Part shown: in pieces, positions 32,620 to 44,059 of the stretch
How positions within the stretch are numbered: the stretch's first letter is position 1
How the letters are laid out: the number at the start of each line of letters is the position of its first letter
NCBI GenBank assembly: GCA_963662175.1
Contig: OY759223.1
Span: 2,947,549 to 3,011,548 of the forward strand
Source of the DNA: Aradus depressus
Lineage: Eukaryota; Arthropoda; Insecta; Hemiptera; Aradidae
Reading direction: 5' to 3'
DNA length: 64,000 nt
Position numbers and translations under genes: made by a program
The notes under the pieces: model-generated
Told to the model about the DNA's origin: nothing
The model's database searches: none
The model's input: only the letters and a program-made list of their open reading frames with translations

Positions 32620-33901
32620 CTGAAAATGCAAAAAAATTAAAGTAAAAAACGGCTAATTGAACTGGAAAATGTTGCCCCAACATTGCACTGAAACCAAACA
32701 GCTGGTGGAGGGAACAGACACATAACGCCACACGAACAACAGTGGATATCATTATATTATACTAGAGGCTCCGACAATTCGGCCTTCCGGTGTCAAACTC
32801 AGGACTACGCCCTACCTGGCCCCTGGCTCGCTGCATGTTCCTTCCAATTTCTAGATGTATAAAAAATAGACAGGTCAGTTATAAAGTAAATACAATTATT
32901 ATATTTCTATTTTCAAATAACTCAGACAGGGTGTGCCATAACGCAACATGATTCATTTCATATCCCCTGAAACACCTACACATCCCAGCTGATGCAATTC
33001 TTGTGAAACACCGGACTGTAGAGGAATAGCTAACCCCGGGATATAGGCTCTCCCCTGGAGGCTGGAAGAGAACCACACTAGCACAAGAACGGAGGTGCGG
33101 TGGACAGGATGCTCTCCCACTCTGCCCGTTGGACCCATCCAGGGGATAGACGTAGTCACATTATGTCACCCTGTGTACTAAAATGTTAGTTGTGCTGGCG
33201 CTAATGGCCTCTGCTGTCGATGCGCCTGATAAGAAAAAAAAAGAACACTTCTTATTTACTTGGTTTTTATTTAATGCTAGTTAACCATACATTCAACTGA
33301 GGGCCAGAACAATATGAAGCCGAAGTTGACTTCTAGTAACACTAAATTAACAATTGTATTAATCAAAATGAACAACCCAAATGCAGGGTAATGTAGTTAA
33401 ATAATAATAAAACTGATAGACAGAGGTGTGAAAGCCCAAATTAAAGGAAGATTAACAAGGCGCATGGACTAAGGAAAAAACTATCACCATTCAACATGGC
33501 GAATGTCAGCTATTTAATTACATTAACCGCTCACTGAAAACAAAAAACCAATACTGCACATCATTTTTAAGGATTAAAACAAAAAGTAAGTATACTTAAT
33601 CGCAAAAAATGAACAAAATAAACTATTCAGGGAAGAAATCACAGAATCTGAACGAAGAGAAGCATATCATTTATTCCATTATTTTGGGACCAATTTGGGA
33701 AATTCTGTTAGAGATGCTAAAGCAGTTGATAACATATTGTTGAGAAATCATTTTCTTACCACAGTTGTCCATGCAAATCTCAAATAGAGAGGTTACGTCT
33801 TTCTCTGTACATACACTCTGAAAATATTCTATTTCATTGAAACTATAAAAAAAACCTGGATGCGATAACTATTCTCAATACCTTTATGAATAAGTAATTA
33901 C
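32620..33901. other. Gene 4 intron 1
   Basis: No gene seen. About 32640-33200 matches 7725-8290 in reverse complement and is missing from Gene 3 intron 1. About 33270-33416 matches 6430-6650 of Gene 3. Confidence 0.6.
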
Positions 33902-33917
33902 CTGAAATATGATCCAT
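33902..33917 (-). CDS. Gene 4 exon 1 (start codon, MDHIS)
   Basis: ATG GAT CAT ATT TCA G precedes GTAATTAC, identical to Gene 1 exon 1. An extra in-frame ATG sits directly upstream (33920-33918), so translation could start one codon earlier. Confidence 0.62.
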
Positions 33918-34054
33918 CATGAAACAAGTAACAGCACGAAAAAAGAAATAAGACTGTATCAACCAACTGGGATTAGAAGGAATTTGATAATTTAGTATCG
34001 ACTTTGGGGCGTCATAGTCGATAATAATACGTAATTTTATAAGTAAGATATGAT

Positions 34055-36084
34055 GCGCTGAGTTCCAAAAGTCGTTCTTTCCGAAATGAGTGGTTCTTCA
34101 GAAAAGGCAAAAAAGTGTTTAAAACCAACCGAAATGGTTTTATTATTCACTTTTAATTTCATTTTGTGTGGTTGGCAACACTGATGGGTCATACCAAGGG
34201 AAAAATAACGTGGATCAAATGGAAAGGAGCAGGAACACTTTTAAATTAGTAAAGAAGCAGTTTTGCCACCATCCGCCTGTTTTGGAACAGTTTTGGAACT
34301 ATCGGTCCAGTAAAGAACCAGTTTTGACACAATTTCACTCTCGAGGAAGAAAAAAAGTATCAGTAAACAAAAAAAGTATCAGCAAACAAAAATGCGAGAA
34401 TGATCTGAATAAAGAAAAAGTTCAGTAAACAAATAAACACATGAATAAAAATATTTTTCTTAAATCTCTCTTCTTGAAAACTCTTAACTTGGAGGCAAAG
34501 TGACTAAAATAAAGACAAGACGACACAGTATATCTCAGTCAGCATAAGAAGTAGGTACCTAAATAATACTGGTCATAAAAATTAAAATGCGCATACAAAC
34601 GTACCATTAGGTACAACTTTTTTTTTTTTTTTTCATACAAAATCTGTAAAAGTAGAGAACACTACCTATATGTAGTAAGTTAGGTACCTACACCCTTTTA
34701 AAAGTCAAAAATAAAAAACGCAAAGCAGTTTCTTAAGCACTTGCATAAATCTTACACCCTAAGATCATCATATTCCTCAAAAAAGTCTGGTCCTTCTTCC
34801 TCCTCATCTGCTGCATCTAAGGCTGGGGCTTCATCATTACCGTTGAATACATTTCTGTAGAAGGCCAACCCTTCCTGGTCATGCCAATCATCTCCGAAAT
34901 GTTTTTCCAACAAAGCTTTGACTTCCTTCAATTTGGCATCTTTAACACTGACGCTGTAAGGCAAGACTTTTGGGACTAAGCTAGTGGCTACTTTTCCTTT
35001 CTTAAAGACCGGTTTAAACGTACACAAGTTATTTCGGTAGTGAACTTCACCCGCGATCAATATTGATCCTCTTGAAGTTTTTTGAAGAATAATACGTTTC
35101 GATAAAGCGAATCGGAAATGGAGTTGAGAAGTGGGTTTTATCGCAGAAGCCACTCCTTTTTTCCAGCCGTGCATGGGAACCTCTTCTTTCACCTGACGGA
35201 CCGTTCCAGAGAGAGAAAATTTGCAGATATTCTTCAGGGAGAATAATAGCGTCTTTCTTTCTGATCACCTTTTCTGTACGACCAAATACCCTGACGGGGG
35301 GAAGGAAAGAGTGCCCCACCACAGGAAAGGTTATCGTTATTTTCGTCACTGATGTGTTAGTCTCAGCCAGGAATTTACTTAACATGCCCACCACTGTGAT
35401 ATTTTTATTCTGGCCTGGACACCCGTCGCAGAACAGCTTAACCTCAGTGATCCCTTCCATGTCACGAGTTCCTAAGTGGTAATAAAGGATGGATGCAATT
35501 TCGCTTGAGCCCTTATTACGCTCATGTTCACACCAAATGTATAAAAACACGTTTTTTGGATCCTGAACTTCTTTACCTTGGGAAGAACCCTCGCATACTG
35601 CAAAGTTATATAAGTACAACTGGCGGCTGTAGTAGGCAGACTGGTCCGCCACCTTTGGAAGAACCAGGTTCTTTTGACAGTCGAATGACAGTTTCAGTAC
35701 AGATGGTGGTTCTTCTGCCTTAACCAGGTCATAAAACGCTCTTTCATTTCAACTAAAATTATCTAAAAACAAAGACACGAAAGGACTAAGGACAGTCCAG
35801 CGAAAGAAGAAAGTACAATATAAGCAGGTTATGATTAGTAAAGAAACAGTTTTGCCACCAACTGAAGCTTCAAACGTAAAGAACCACTTTTGGATCTCAT
35901 CTATTGGAGTAAAGAACGAGTTTTGTAACTAACCGTGATTTTCAAAGCTATTTATAGGCCAGAAAGAGCGAGTTTTGGTACAAACTGATAACACAGATCG
36001 AAAGATGAGGAAAAATTGAATAATAAACCACTGCTATCTCAATTTCTCAAAAAAACAGAAAGAACAACTTTTGGAACTCAGCGC
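34055..36084 (-). mobile_element. 2.0-kb DNA transposon with 28-bp inverted ends
   Basis: The ends are GCGCTGAGTTCCAAAAGTCG (34055 on) and its near-perfect inverse finishing at 36084. Subterminal direct repeats containing AGTAAAGAAxCAGTTTTGCC occur near both ends (about 34248 and 35838). It carries one broken transposase-like gene on the minus strand. It interrupts the shared promoter of Genes 4 and 2. The target duplication is ambiguous. Confidence 0.75.
34752..35745 (-). pseudogene. Transposase-like gene with D-GC-GQNKN motif, frameshifted
   Basis: The first frame reads LKLSFDCQKNLVLPK, ADQSAYYSRQLYLYNF, then LFCDGCPGQNKN and VGHSFLPPVRVFGR. The frame breaks near 35200. A second frame (35192-34752) continues VKEEVPMHGWKKG, then a region containing YRNNLCTFKP, and ends in an acidic tail. 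The two Asp-centred motifs and the GQNKN box resemble a large group of uncharacterised insect and other animal proteins with an RNase H-like fold that often sit inside transposons (I recall the DUF7869 label; not checked). A transposase role is inferred from the inverted repeats around it. The N terminus is missing or degraded. Confidence 0.55.
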
Positions 36085-36610
36085 CTCATATATACTATTA
36101 AAAGTAATAAGAAACAGTTAACATTATACTTTTGTATTTCCATATTTTGGACCATCACAATGGTATCTGGTTGATGGCAATCTACCGAAATTGCTGTATA
36201 AATGTTATTTCAGAAAATATATAGAATCGGTGCCACAATAGCCACCTGTATTCTATATTTCTTCTCCTTCTAAACCTAATAAACCTAAACATAATCAGTC
36301 TCTCCGCCCCCCCCCCTCCCCCCACCCGGCTTCCTTCTTGCTTTTTCCTCAGACGTACCTTTTCCTTAACTTCCGTTATTATAATTTAGTAAATGAATAT
36401 CTCTAGTGGTATACCAGAGAGATCAGGAAATTATAATAAATGTGATTAATAGTCAGTACTGTAACAATAGTTTCTCAAACGTTTAAATGACTATCGACTA
36501 TGCTTCAGCAATCGATGCTAAAGAAAGATAAATTCCTTTTTGATTTCAGTTCCTTGTTTCTTTTTGGTTGAGCAGTTAATTTTTTATTTCGTGTTATTAC
36601 TTGTGAAGTT

Positions 36611-36626
36611 ATGGATAATGTTTCAG
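36611..36626 (+). CDS. Gene 2 exon 1 (start codon, MDNVS)
   Basis: ATG GAT AAT GTT TCA G precedes GTAAGC. With exon D (63 nt) and the finger exon (686 nt) it totals 765 nt, exactly 255 codons including the stop, which supports the model. Confidence 0.65.
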
Positions 36627-37975
36627 GTAAGCATTTACGTATAAAGAGTAGTAAGGATAGTTATAGGTATGCAGGTAATTATTAGTTAAATGATACACAT
36701 ATTTTCGGAGGTACATAAACAATGGCGATGTAATCATTTAGTTTTGGATATTTGAGATTTACATGGACTTCTGGGGTTAGAAATATAGTTTTTCAACTAT
36801 AATTCTTAAACTGCTTTACCTTACATGGTCATTAAACGGATCATCAGCCATTCGATCGCGGAGTGGAATCCAAATGATGTAATATGATGTGTTTAGTTTT
36901 GTTTTTGTGATTTAAGCATTTCATTCTAGATAATTTGTTTAACTGGAGTGAAAAAATATGATTTTTCAACAATAGTTCCTTTACTGCTTCACTTTACACC
37001 ATTGTTGTATAGTATTTCCCGCGGAATATGAAAATAAAACAATAAATACAATTTTTCCATTAGAAATGTCTGAAAATGGCGTTAAATACGTACATTTTAC
37101 ACAATATTCAATATAATTTCCAAAATAATTATATTTTTAAAATTTCTTTCTTACCGCTATAATACTTCTTGTAGAACCAGTACCGTCTTATATCCTTTGG
37201 GTCTCGCCAAGGTTGTTATTATTATTGGGTAAGTTTTAGTATCGAACTGAAAATTGTTTTATTATTTTTGGCTTCATGTAGGATGCGTATTAGCCATGCA
37301 TCTATAACGGTCTTACTGGTTATTTACACATCCATGACCCCTATGGTCGAGCTGGTATCGTCTGAGGTGGATATTAAATCAATCGTTTTCCTAATAAGAC
37401 GTTCCATTTCTGAGATATTTTGGAAAATAAAATTGTATTCCATTCAGTGTATATACTTTCTCATATTGCTCTGTCCCACGTCAACTCATCTATATGACCC
37501 TTTATTATATTTGTCCGCCCCCTTAACAAGAAGTAACTCCACGATCTGTTTGTTTTAGTGCAATGTTAGGTTAGGAAATCAGATTTTCGAAGTTTGTTTT
37601 TGAGAGGGCTCTCTAACATTTCCTCTTTTATGGCACGTTCTTTCGAGCAATATATAAACCGGGGGAAATATTCCTTGTAAGCACACGTACATTTCCCCTT
37701 CTTTCTCAAATCCCTGCCCTAAATGTTTTTCATTTCTGGTCCGCTTCCAGTGCAAACTTTTATATAGGTGTTTCATCATTTTCTATGTTATCTTCAAGAC
37801 GAGAAGTTACGTTGTTGTTTCGCAGTTACATACTTGCTTCAAATGGAACACTCTTGAATAAGTTCAGGATATTGTGCAGGGGTCGCCCTTGAAATCAAAA
37901 AAGATCCCAGTTCTATCCTATATCATCAGCGTAATGATTATATATTCATTTTGATTTATTTCTTTATATTTACAG
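36627..37975. other. Gene 2 intron 1
   Basis: No gene seen and no copy of cassette A, B or C found. From 36797 it is collinear with 15570-17094. The ORFs at 37268-37558 and 37579-37779 are not conserved frames. Confidence 0.55.
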
Positions 37976-38038
37976 ATTTCGAAGAAAGAAATATCCACGT
38001 CAAAGAAGAACTTGTGCTGCTGGTAGAGGATGAATTTG
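37976..38038 (+). CDS. Gene 2 cassette exon D (one psi-K-x-E motif)
   Basis: This 63-nt phase 1-1 exon has a TTACAG acceptor and a GGTGAG donor. It encodes DFEERNIHVKEELVLLVEDE then FG. VKEE is kept; P after the motif is replaced by L compared with Gene 1. Confidence 0.75.
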
Positions 38039-38346
38039 GTGAGTATTTTTTGTAATCTTAACATTAGCAAACATCTTCCTATGGCTATTTCTATTTTCTG
38101 TTTCTTATTCGCGCCTTCTCGCAATCCATAGACAGAGGAAAATATTGCTTGTAAGCAAGAGTACATTTCTCGTCCTTTCTCGTAACCCCGCCCTCGATAA
38201 AGAATATTGTAGGCTCGCCTTAGTGTCTGACTCGTCAGAAAAAATCTAGTAATTATCAGAGACAAATATCGACAACTGAATATTTTGAACATTTTTGTTG
38301 ACTTTGTATTTACTGATAATTTATTTGTATTTATTATCTGTTTCAG

Positions 38347-39032
38347 GTGATACTGTGATGGTGTGTTTTCATTGCGGTCATTCGTCAGTCAGCCTAGGCA
38401 GACTTAGAAAGCACGTTGTTTCGCGGCACATAAGAGCCCTCAACGTACAGCTGGACATTCGTTCAGAAAAGGCCTGTAATAACTCCACCTTGTTGATAAG
38501 AAATATGCCAAAACAGTTGGAATGCAAGTTGTGCAGATACAGGTATTGGGAGTCTGGCGGTTTGAAGAAACATATGTTGATACATAAGGGGGAGAAACTC
38601 TTCAAATGTGAGTTGTGCAATTACAGTAGTAGGAAGTCTAGTAATTTGAAGAGGCATATGTTGATACATAAGTGGGAGAAACCCTTCCAATGTGAGTTGT
38701 GCAACTACAGTTGTAGGGACTCTAGTGATTTGAAGAAACATATGTTAATACATAAGAGAGAGAAACCCTTCCAATGTGAGTTGTGCAACTACAGTTGTAG
38801 GACGTCTAGTAATTTGAAGAAGCATATGTTGATACATAAGGGAGAGAAACCTTTCCAATGTAAGTTGTGCATCTACAGTGGTAGATATTCGTTTAATTTT
38901 AAGAGGCATATGTTGATACATAAGGGTGAGAAACCCTTCAAATGTGAGTTGTGCAATTACCGTTGTAGGGACTCTAGTAAGTTGAAGAAGCATATGTTGA
39001 TACATAAGGTAAAGATTCCTTTCCCAAGTTAG
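38347..39032 (+). CDS. Gene 2 terminal exon: C2H2 zinc-finger protein, 7 fingers
   Basis: After a TTTCAG acceptor the exon encodes GDTVMVCFHC, the N-terminal C-x2-C-x12-H-x4-H finger, the same spacer as Gene 1, then six 28-residue units with GEKPF-type linkers, ending in VKIPFPS and a TAG stop. The first unit (CKLCRYRYWESGGLKKH) and others lose the extra Cys of the YSC core seen in Gene 1 (YSS, YSG, YRC), and one linker reads GEKLF. Zinc ligands are kept in all. It is a 254-aa protein with one SUMO-type cassette and the likely counterpart of Gene 1 in unit 2. It has 11 fewer fingers, consistent with array expansion in Gene 1 or loss here. Presumed nuclear DNA-binding protein. Confidence 0.82.
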
Positions 39033-40415
39033 GATTCACGTTATAGAGGCCATATTGAGGGGACAATGATGCAGTTGAGAATGTAGCCAGGCTAAATCTG
39101 TTTCAAGAAAGTAGAAACCCCGCGATTGCCTAAGATGAAGTTCTGTTTATTACCGGATTTACCCTTTATGTACCATATTTTGTTTTCGAACTTCTACACT
39201 GTTTCTGTTCTGACAACTCCGGATTAATTTCAGCAAGTCGTGCGGGAAGAGAAGAGTGTACATTTTTCTAACACTTCGCCTGGTGGGAGGGCCTCCAAGC
39301 TATGTCCTAGTTGTTATATGTCGTTGATCTTTGTCCCACGTCAGCTAACCTGTTAGGTTTTATTATAATTTGTCCATTTTATTCATTTGTTGATAGTTTT
39401 CTGAGACAATTTATATTCTTAGTCTGATGATGTGATTATTAAAGTACGAACTGTGGAAAGATTTAGAGAAGTTAGGTTTCAAAATTAAACTTGATTCAGA
39501 TCATTCTAGACTAACAATGGATACATGAAATAATCTATAGAAAAAAATAAATGGATTATTTTCTTAATGCTGCCTGCCTCCTGCAGGGGCTTCGGCGATT
39601 TGCTCTTCAATCTGCGAGGATTCAAATCTGTTGTTATATGTATATGTACATTATATTCAATCTAAATAATTCCATGTTCTAATAATGAATAATTAGTTTA
39701 GGGAGTGTCACCATTGGGCGATTTCTCCCCTCTTTTCATCTTGATAATATCACATTCTACATTTTTAGCACATTTGCATGTTTCTATTATTTATACAGTC
39801 TTGAATATCTATTTGTTAATTTAAAAAAAATAATAATTGGTATGGGATACGTTTATGTTTGCAATGGTACATTTATGATTTTTTTTTCTTTTTTTTTAAC
39901 CTTTGTTTTTGTATAAATTGTTTTGAAATTGAACATTTGCTAATATACAGATTTGGTTCCGATCCATAAACAGAATGAATCTTTAAAAAAAAATATTTTT
40001 ATATTTTTTAATTTCATTTTGTATTAAATATTTAATTAAATATTAATTATATATAAATAGTTTTTCTGCTGTAAATAGTTTGTAGATCCACTCTACTTTA
40101 TATAACCATCTTATGAATGTAAAAAATAATAATAGTATTTTTTGTTTGAATACTTTTGTGTTTATTTTATTTTTTTACCATTCAGATATAAATGTTAAAT
40201 AAGAAGAAACTTTTCAGTGTATGAATTGTCGTATGAAATTTCTGAGATACGCTATTTATGAATTTTTTTGTTTTTATTCCCCAGCTCAACAAGAAATATG
40301 TTATACATGGTGCGTGCAACATAAGATATACACATGTTTAGGGATCTTCACATAACTGAGTTACCCTTAACTAATAATATGAAATAATTAACATGAGATT
40401 TGAATAATAACGGGA
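39033..40415. other. Gene 2 3' flank
   Basis: Probable 3' UTR and downstream DNA, aligned with 18983-20433. No other gene seen. Confidence 0.5.
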
Positions 40416-41345
40416 AAAGTTATTAGAGTAATGTGTCTTGGAGGAGTCTGGGTTTGAGGCGTCTGGTAGTGATGGGTTGTCCAATGTTGTACGTAGTGGC
40501 ACCTGGAACATCGGTCAGCTTGTCGTAGTATATACGGAATTTGAAGTGGATGAACGCATCTACAGAAGGGAGGTTCAGGTCGTGGTAAAGCTGAGAGTTT
40601 CTAACAAACCTCGGAGAGTTCACAGCTATTATTAGGATTTTGTTTAGGAACACCTGGATTCCTTTTAGCTTAGTTGGAGAAGCAGAGCCCCAAACTTCAC
40701 ACCCGTAGGTTAAGAGTGACCGGAAAATGGATTTGTAAAGTAGGCGGCAGTTGTTGGGCTTGAGGTTGGACTTCCTGTTCATCAGAGGTTACAGCATGGA
40801 AAGCCGTGCATTGGCTTCAGAAAGCTTCTTGTTGATGTGTATCTTCCAGGTGAGCCTCCTATCAAGATAGAGCCCTAGGTACTTGACGGAATCCTCACAG
40901 GGGTTCCAGTCTAGTTCCTTCATGTCCACGACCAGCTTCCCTGGATCGTGAGGTCTTCTATGCCCCATTTACTAAAGTAATTGGACAGTTCATTAATTGC
41001 AATTTGCAACTCGTTTTTTGCACTGGTAATGTCCTTATCCTGATAAAAGATACCTCGATAGACCTGCCTTTTTAAGTTTATGGCAAAGTTCGTGGTGCCA
41101 GACTTTGTCGAAGGCCTGTTTGAAATCTAGAAATAGAGCTATAGTGTGGTGTTTATGTTCAAATCCTTTCACAATAAATTCATTAAGCCTAGCCAGTTGA
41201 TGAACGGTCGAGTGGTATTTTGTCAAACCAAATAGAGCAGTTGAATAATATTATTCGGCTCAAGGAACTGAAGGAAGCGCTCTTTTATAACTTTTCCTAG
41301 AACCGGTAGCAAACTTATAGGTCGGTAGCTTTCTAACAGTTTCGG
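40416..41345 (-). pseudogene. Jockey-like LINE fragment, longer copy
   Basis: On the minus strand, about 41345-41230 reads LLESYRPISLLPVLGKVIKE. 41226-41035 reads MTKYHSTVHQLARLNEFIVK and FLDFKQAFDKVWHHEL, the first catalytic Asp region. A region with the second palm motif (xADD) is deleted. 40782-40423 is the post-palm region shared with 20441-20800. It is dead and lies at the same place in both units, so it predates their duplication. Confidence 0.82.
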
Positions 41346-41524
41346 GGTTTTATGGGGTTTATGAATTATCTGAGAATGTAACAGATCTATACTGACAAGG
41401 TTGACCCTTCTGAGAATGTAACAGTTCTATCTACATATTTACCTCAATAATGTTGCAAATCTAACATTGGAGATACCGTTCTGAAATTCGATGTTGAACG
41501 TTCGCCTGAAATTCATGTTTTACT

Positions 41525-41885
41525 CCCGAGATATACGAAGTATAGGGGAACTTTTGTAATCGGTTATAAATTCGATGCGAAGTTTTCAACAGAATTTCAT
41601 GTTTTCCGACCTACACAGGGGCTTAATATATAAACCCGTGATTCCCGGCCGAGTTTTTTTTTTACCTGGGAGGTGAAAACCTTGAGCACGGGATGTCAGC
41701 TACTCTTGAAAGACCTCTAACCTAAGTAAATAAAAATTTAGTATAGGCATAATTTAGGACTCCCATAGTAGAGTCGGGCTCATGTCCACTAGAGTGACGA
41801 AAGAGCACACTGGTAGTAGGCGATATGACCTCGTAGTTAAAGCCCGGGCATGAGTCATAATAACTAACTTGTGTTTTGTAAATTC
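41525..41885. repeat. Interspersed repeat fragments shared with unit 1 intron
   Basis: 41531-41620 matches 855-930 in reverse complement (shared ATACGAAGTATAGGGG). 41760-41885 is a longer second copy of the SINE-like insert at 656-756 (shared GGTAGTAGGCGATATGACCT and AAAGCCCGGGCATGAGTCAT), ending in AATAACTAAC. Confidence 0.6.
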
Positions 41886-42404
41886 AACTAGTGATTGGTA
41901 AAGGCTATGCACAAGATGAGAAAGTCAAATTGTACTTGACTAAATTTCAGAATTAAGCCGCTAGAATAAATAGCTATTTCTTTAAATAAATGAATAATTT
42001 GATAAGATTGGATTGCAGTAGAACATGTTCTGTGATGTGTTTAGCGGACATATACAGAGAGAGAGGAATGGAACGTCTCCGTCTCTAGAGAGGCTTCAGA
42101 TGAGATGTTATGCAGCTTTCGGGTAATTGCTTACTTCACAACAAAAGTTTGCTTATTTTATGAAATCAGAAGAATAAAGAGCTACCGATTTTAAACAAAC
42201 GACCATACAGAACCGGTAGCGTTTTACTAAAAAGACCGATGAATTATTTAGGAGAACAATCCTAAACGTGGAATTAATAATTTTAATAGTAAAAAAAACA
42301 ATTTCACTGTCACTTCACCCCACATTTCCTTCTATCCGTCATACACCCTTCTGTTTCGGTGTTTTTTTTTATTCACCTTCAATATAGACTTGACGTCGAG
42401 ATCT
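41886..42404. other. Intergenic, no gene seen
   Basis: No domain or repeat family recognised. Confidence 0.4.
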
Positions 42405-42645
42405 TTTAAATGCGCCGCGCTGCCTCAGTTATATCATTTCCTCTTATGCCTGAACGACCCGGAACCCGAGTACCTACATATCAAGTAAGGCTGTGAGAGA
42501 ACGTGAAGCTGCGGCAATGGCACACAGCTGAGCAGTGAAGATGCTACAGTTTCAAACCAAGATAAAATTTATATATCGCCATCAAGAAGGTATATCCAAC
42601 CGAGAGGTGCCATCCATATAAATGGCAGTAAAGTCACTGTGTTTT
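42405..42645 (-). pseudogene. LINE RNase H domain remnant
   Basis: On the minus strand, scattered frames read AIYMDGTS (Asp of the usual YTDGS box), SIFTAQLCAIAAASRSL (box where the family has SIFTAEL), then GTRVPGRSGIRGNDITEAAR (family WVPGHSGIxGNExAD). Stops and frameshifts separate them. It is a remnant of the RNase H region of an I/Jockey-type LINE, possibly the same lineage as 40416-41345. Confidence 0.6.
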
Positions 42646-43362
42646 GCTGCTATTTCCCAGAATCTGTATTTAAGGCTATGTGAATACGAAACGCTCTTTT
42701 TTAACTGGTTTAGTTCCATATTGATTGATAGTTGACCTCACAAAGGTTCAAGGTGGGATGGTAGGATTCTAGAAGAGGTGAGATGGATAAATGGTCGTAG
42801 AAAACAAATATGTTGTTTTGTCCATATTTCACTTGAAAAATGTTATATTCGCTTAGAAACACATTTTTTCTTTCTTTAGATAGAAGACAATTGAAGGTTT
42901 TTTTTTTTGCAAAATATGTCACAAAAATCTAGTTTTAGTCGAGTTAAAAAAACTGATATCCCCGTAACAATAAATGTCTTTTACATATTTTTATTTCAGT
43001 ATCTACTATAAATTTTCTTAAAGTGAACATTTCTTTAGTCTCTATATTTTAGCCATGACAGTCATATATGGTTTCTGGTCGAATCTTGTTAATTCGACTT
43101 CGCAAAGAATTTTTTTCCCTGCTGTGAGTATTTTTTAGAATGTCCATTGAACACATACAATTTTTTTTCCTTTAAAAAACGTTTTCCTTCATAAATTATA
43201 TTAAATATTATTATAATAATCTAAAATTAATTATATGAACTTCTATATTCATTTTCTGATATGTTCATATCACAAACTTGTTTTGAGTAATCTAGACCAT
43301 TGATGGTGTTCCGTTGTTGAGAACACTAACTTTCATCTTGGAAGACGTATACCACCACGCTT
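42646..43362. other. Intergenic, no gene seen
   Basis: AT-rich with homopolymer runs. No feature recognised. Confidence 0.4.
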
Positions 43363-44059
43363 AATTACCACGCTTCCATGGCACTTCAAAACATTTTTGA
43401 AAAATAACTTTGGTTTAAACCAAAAGTGTTTTCATGATGAGTTTTGGAAACTGTCTTCAAAATAGTTTTGAAAGGTATAAACTCCTTGCCCTGTTATCTC
43501 GAATAGGTTAAGCTACTTGTTTGTTCTATTTTCGCTTTTTTTGTTTTAAAAAGTTTATTAATCTATTTTTTATAGTTTTAACTATTTTTTATAGTTTTAA
43601 CTATTTTTTATAGTATAAATAATTATAATTGGTTTATAACTTTTGTAATGAAACGGTCAAAAAAGTTAATAGTAGTGTTGCAAATAAACTAAAAAATTTG
43701 AAACACAAACAATTGACAACACTTCAGAAAGTAGGTAACTTTTTTTTTTTTTTTTTTTTTGGGTTGCCGACCTCCGGTGGAGGCCACGACACCATCGCCG
43801 AATCGTCGGGGAAAAAGGGAGGCCTAACAAATTTATTTACAAAATTAAAATACTAAAGTACATGATTAAAAATACAGAACAAATGATGCTGTGGTAGGCT
43901 AGGAGCGACCGCTGCCGACCATCTGCGACGATCAGCGGTCACTCCCAGCCCACCTTAATTTTCTTGGCGGGCCGAGAGAGCTCGGGATAAATGTAGGGCG
44001 ATCGCTAATTGTGGTTCGTTAGGGCGCCGGGGACGACTGCAGGCCTCCCCGGCGCAGGG

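Larger units (their letters stand above)
33918..36610. promoter_or_regulatory. Divergent promoter region of unit 2, split by a transposon
   Basis: Gene 4 and Gene 2 start codons face away from each other across this region. The Gene 4 side keeps the conserved block GACTTTGGGGCGTCATAG (about 34003-34020). The Gene 2 side keeps a diverged version (about 36490-36560). Between them are the inverted-repeat element 34055-36084 and a central segment (about 36105-36290) whose orientation is opposite to its counterpart in unit 1 (about 6930-7115). Confidence 0.5.
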
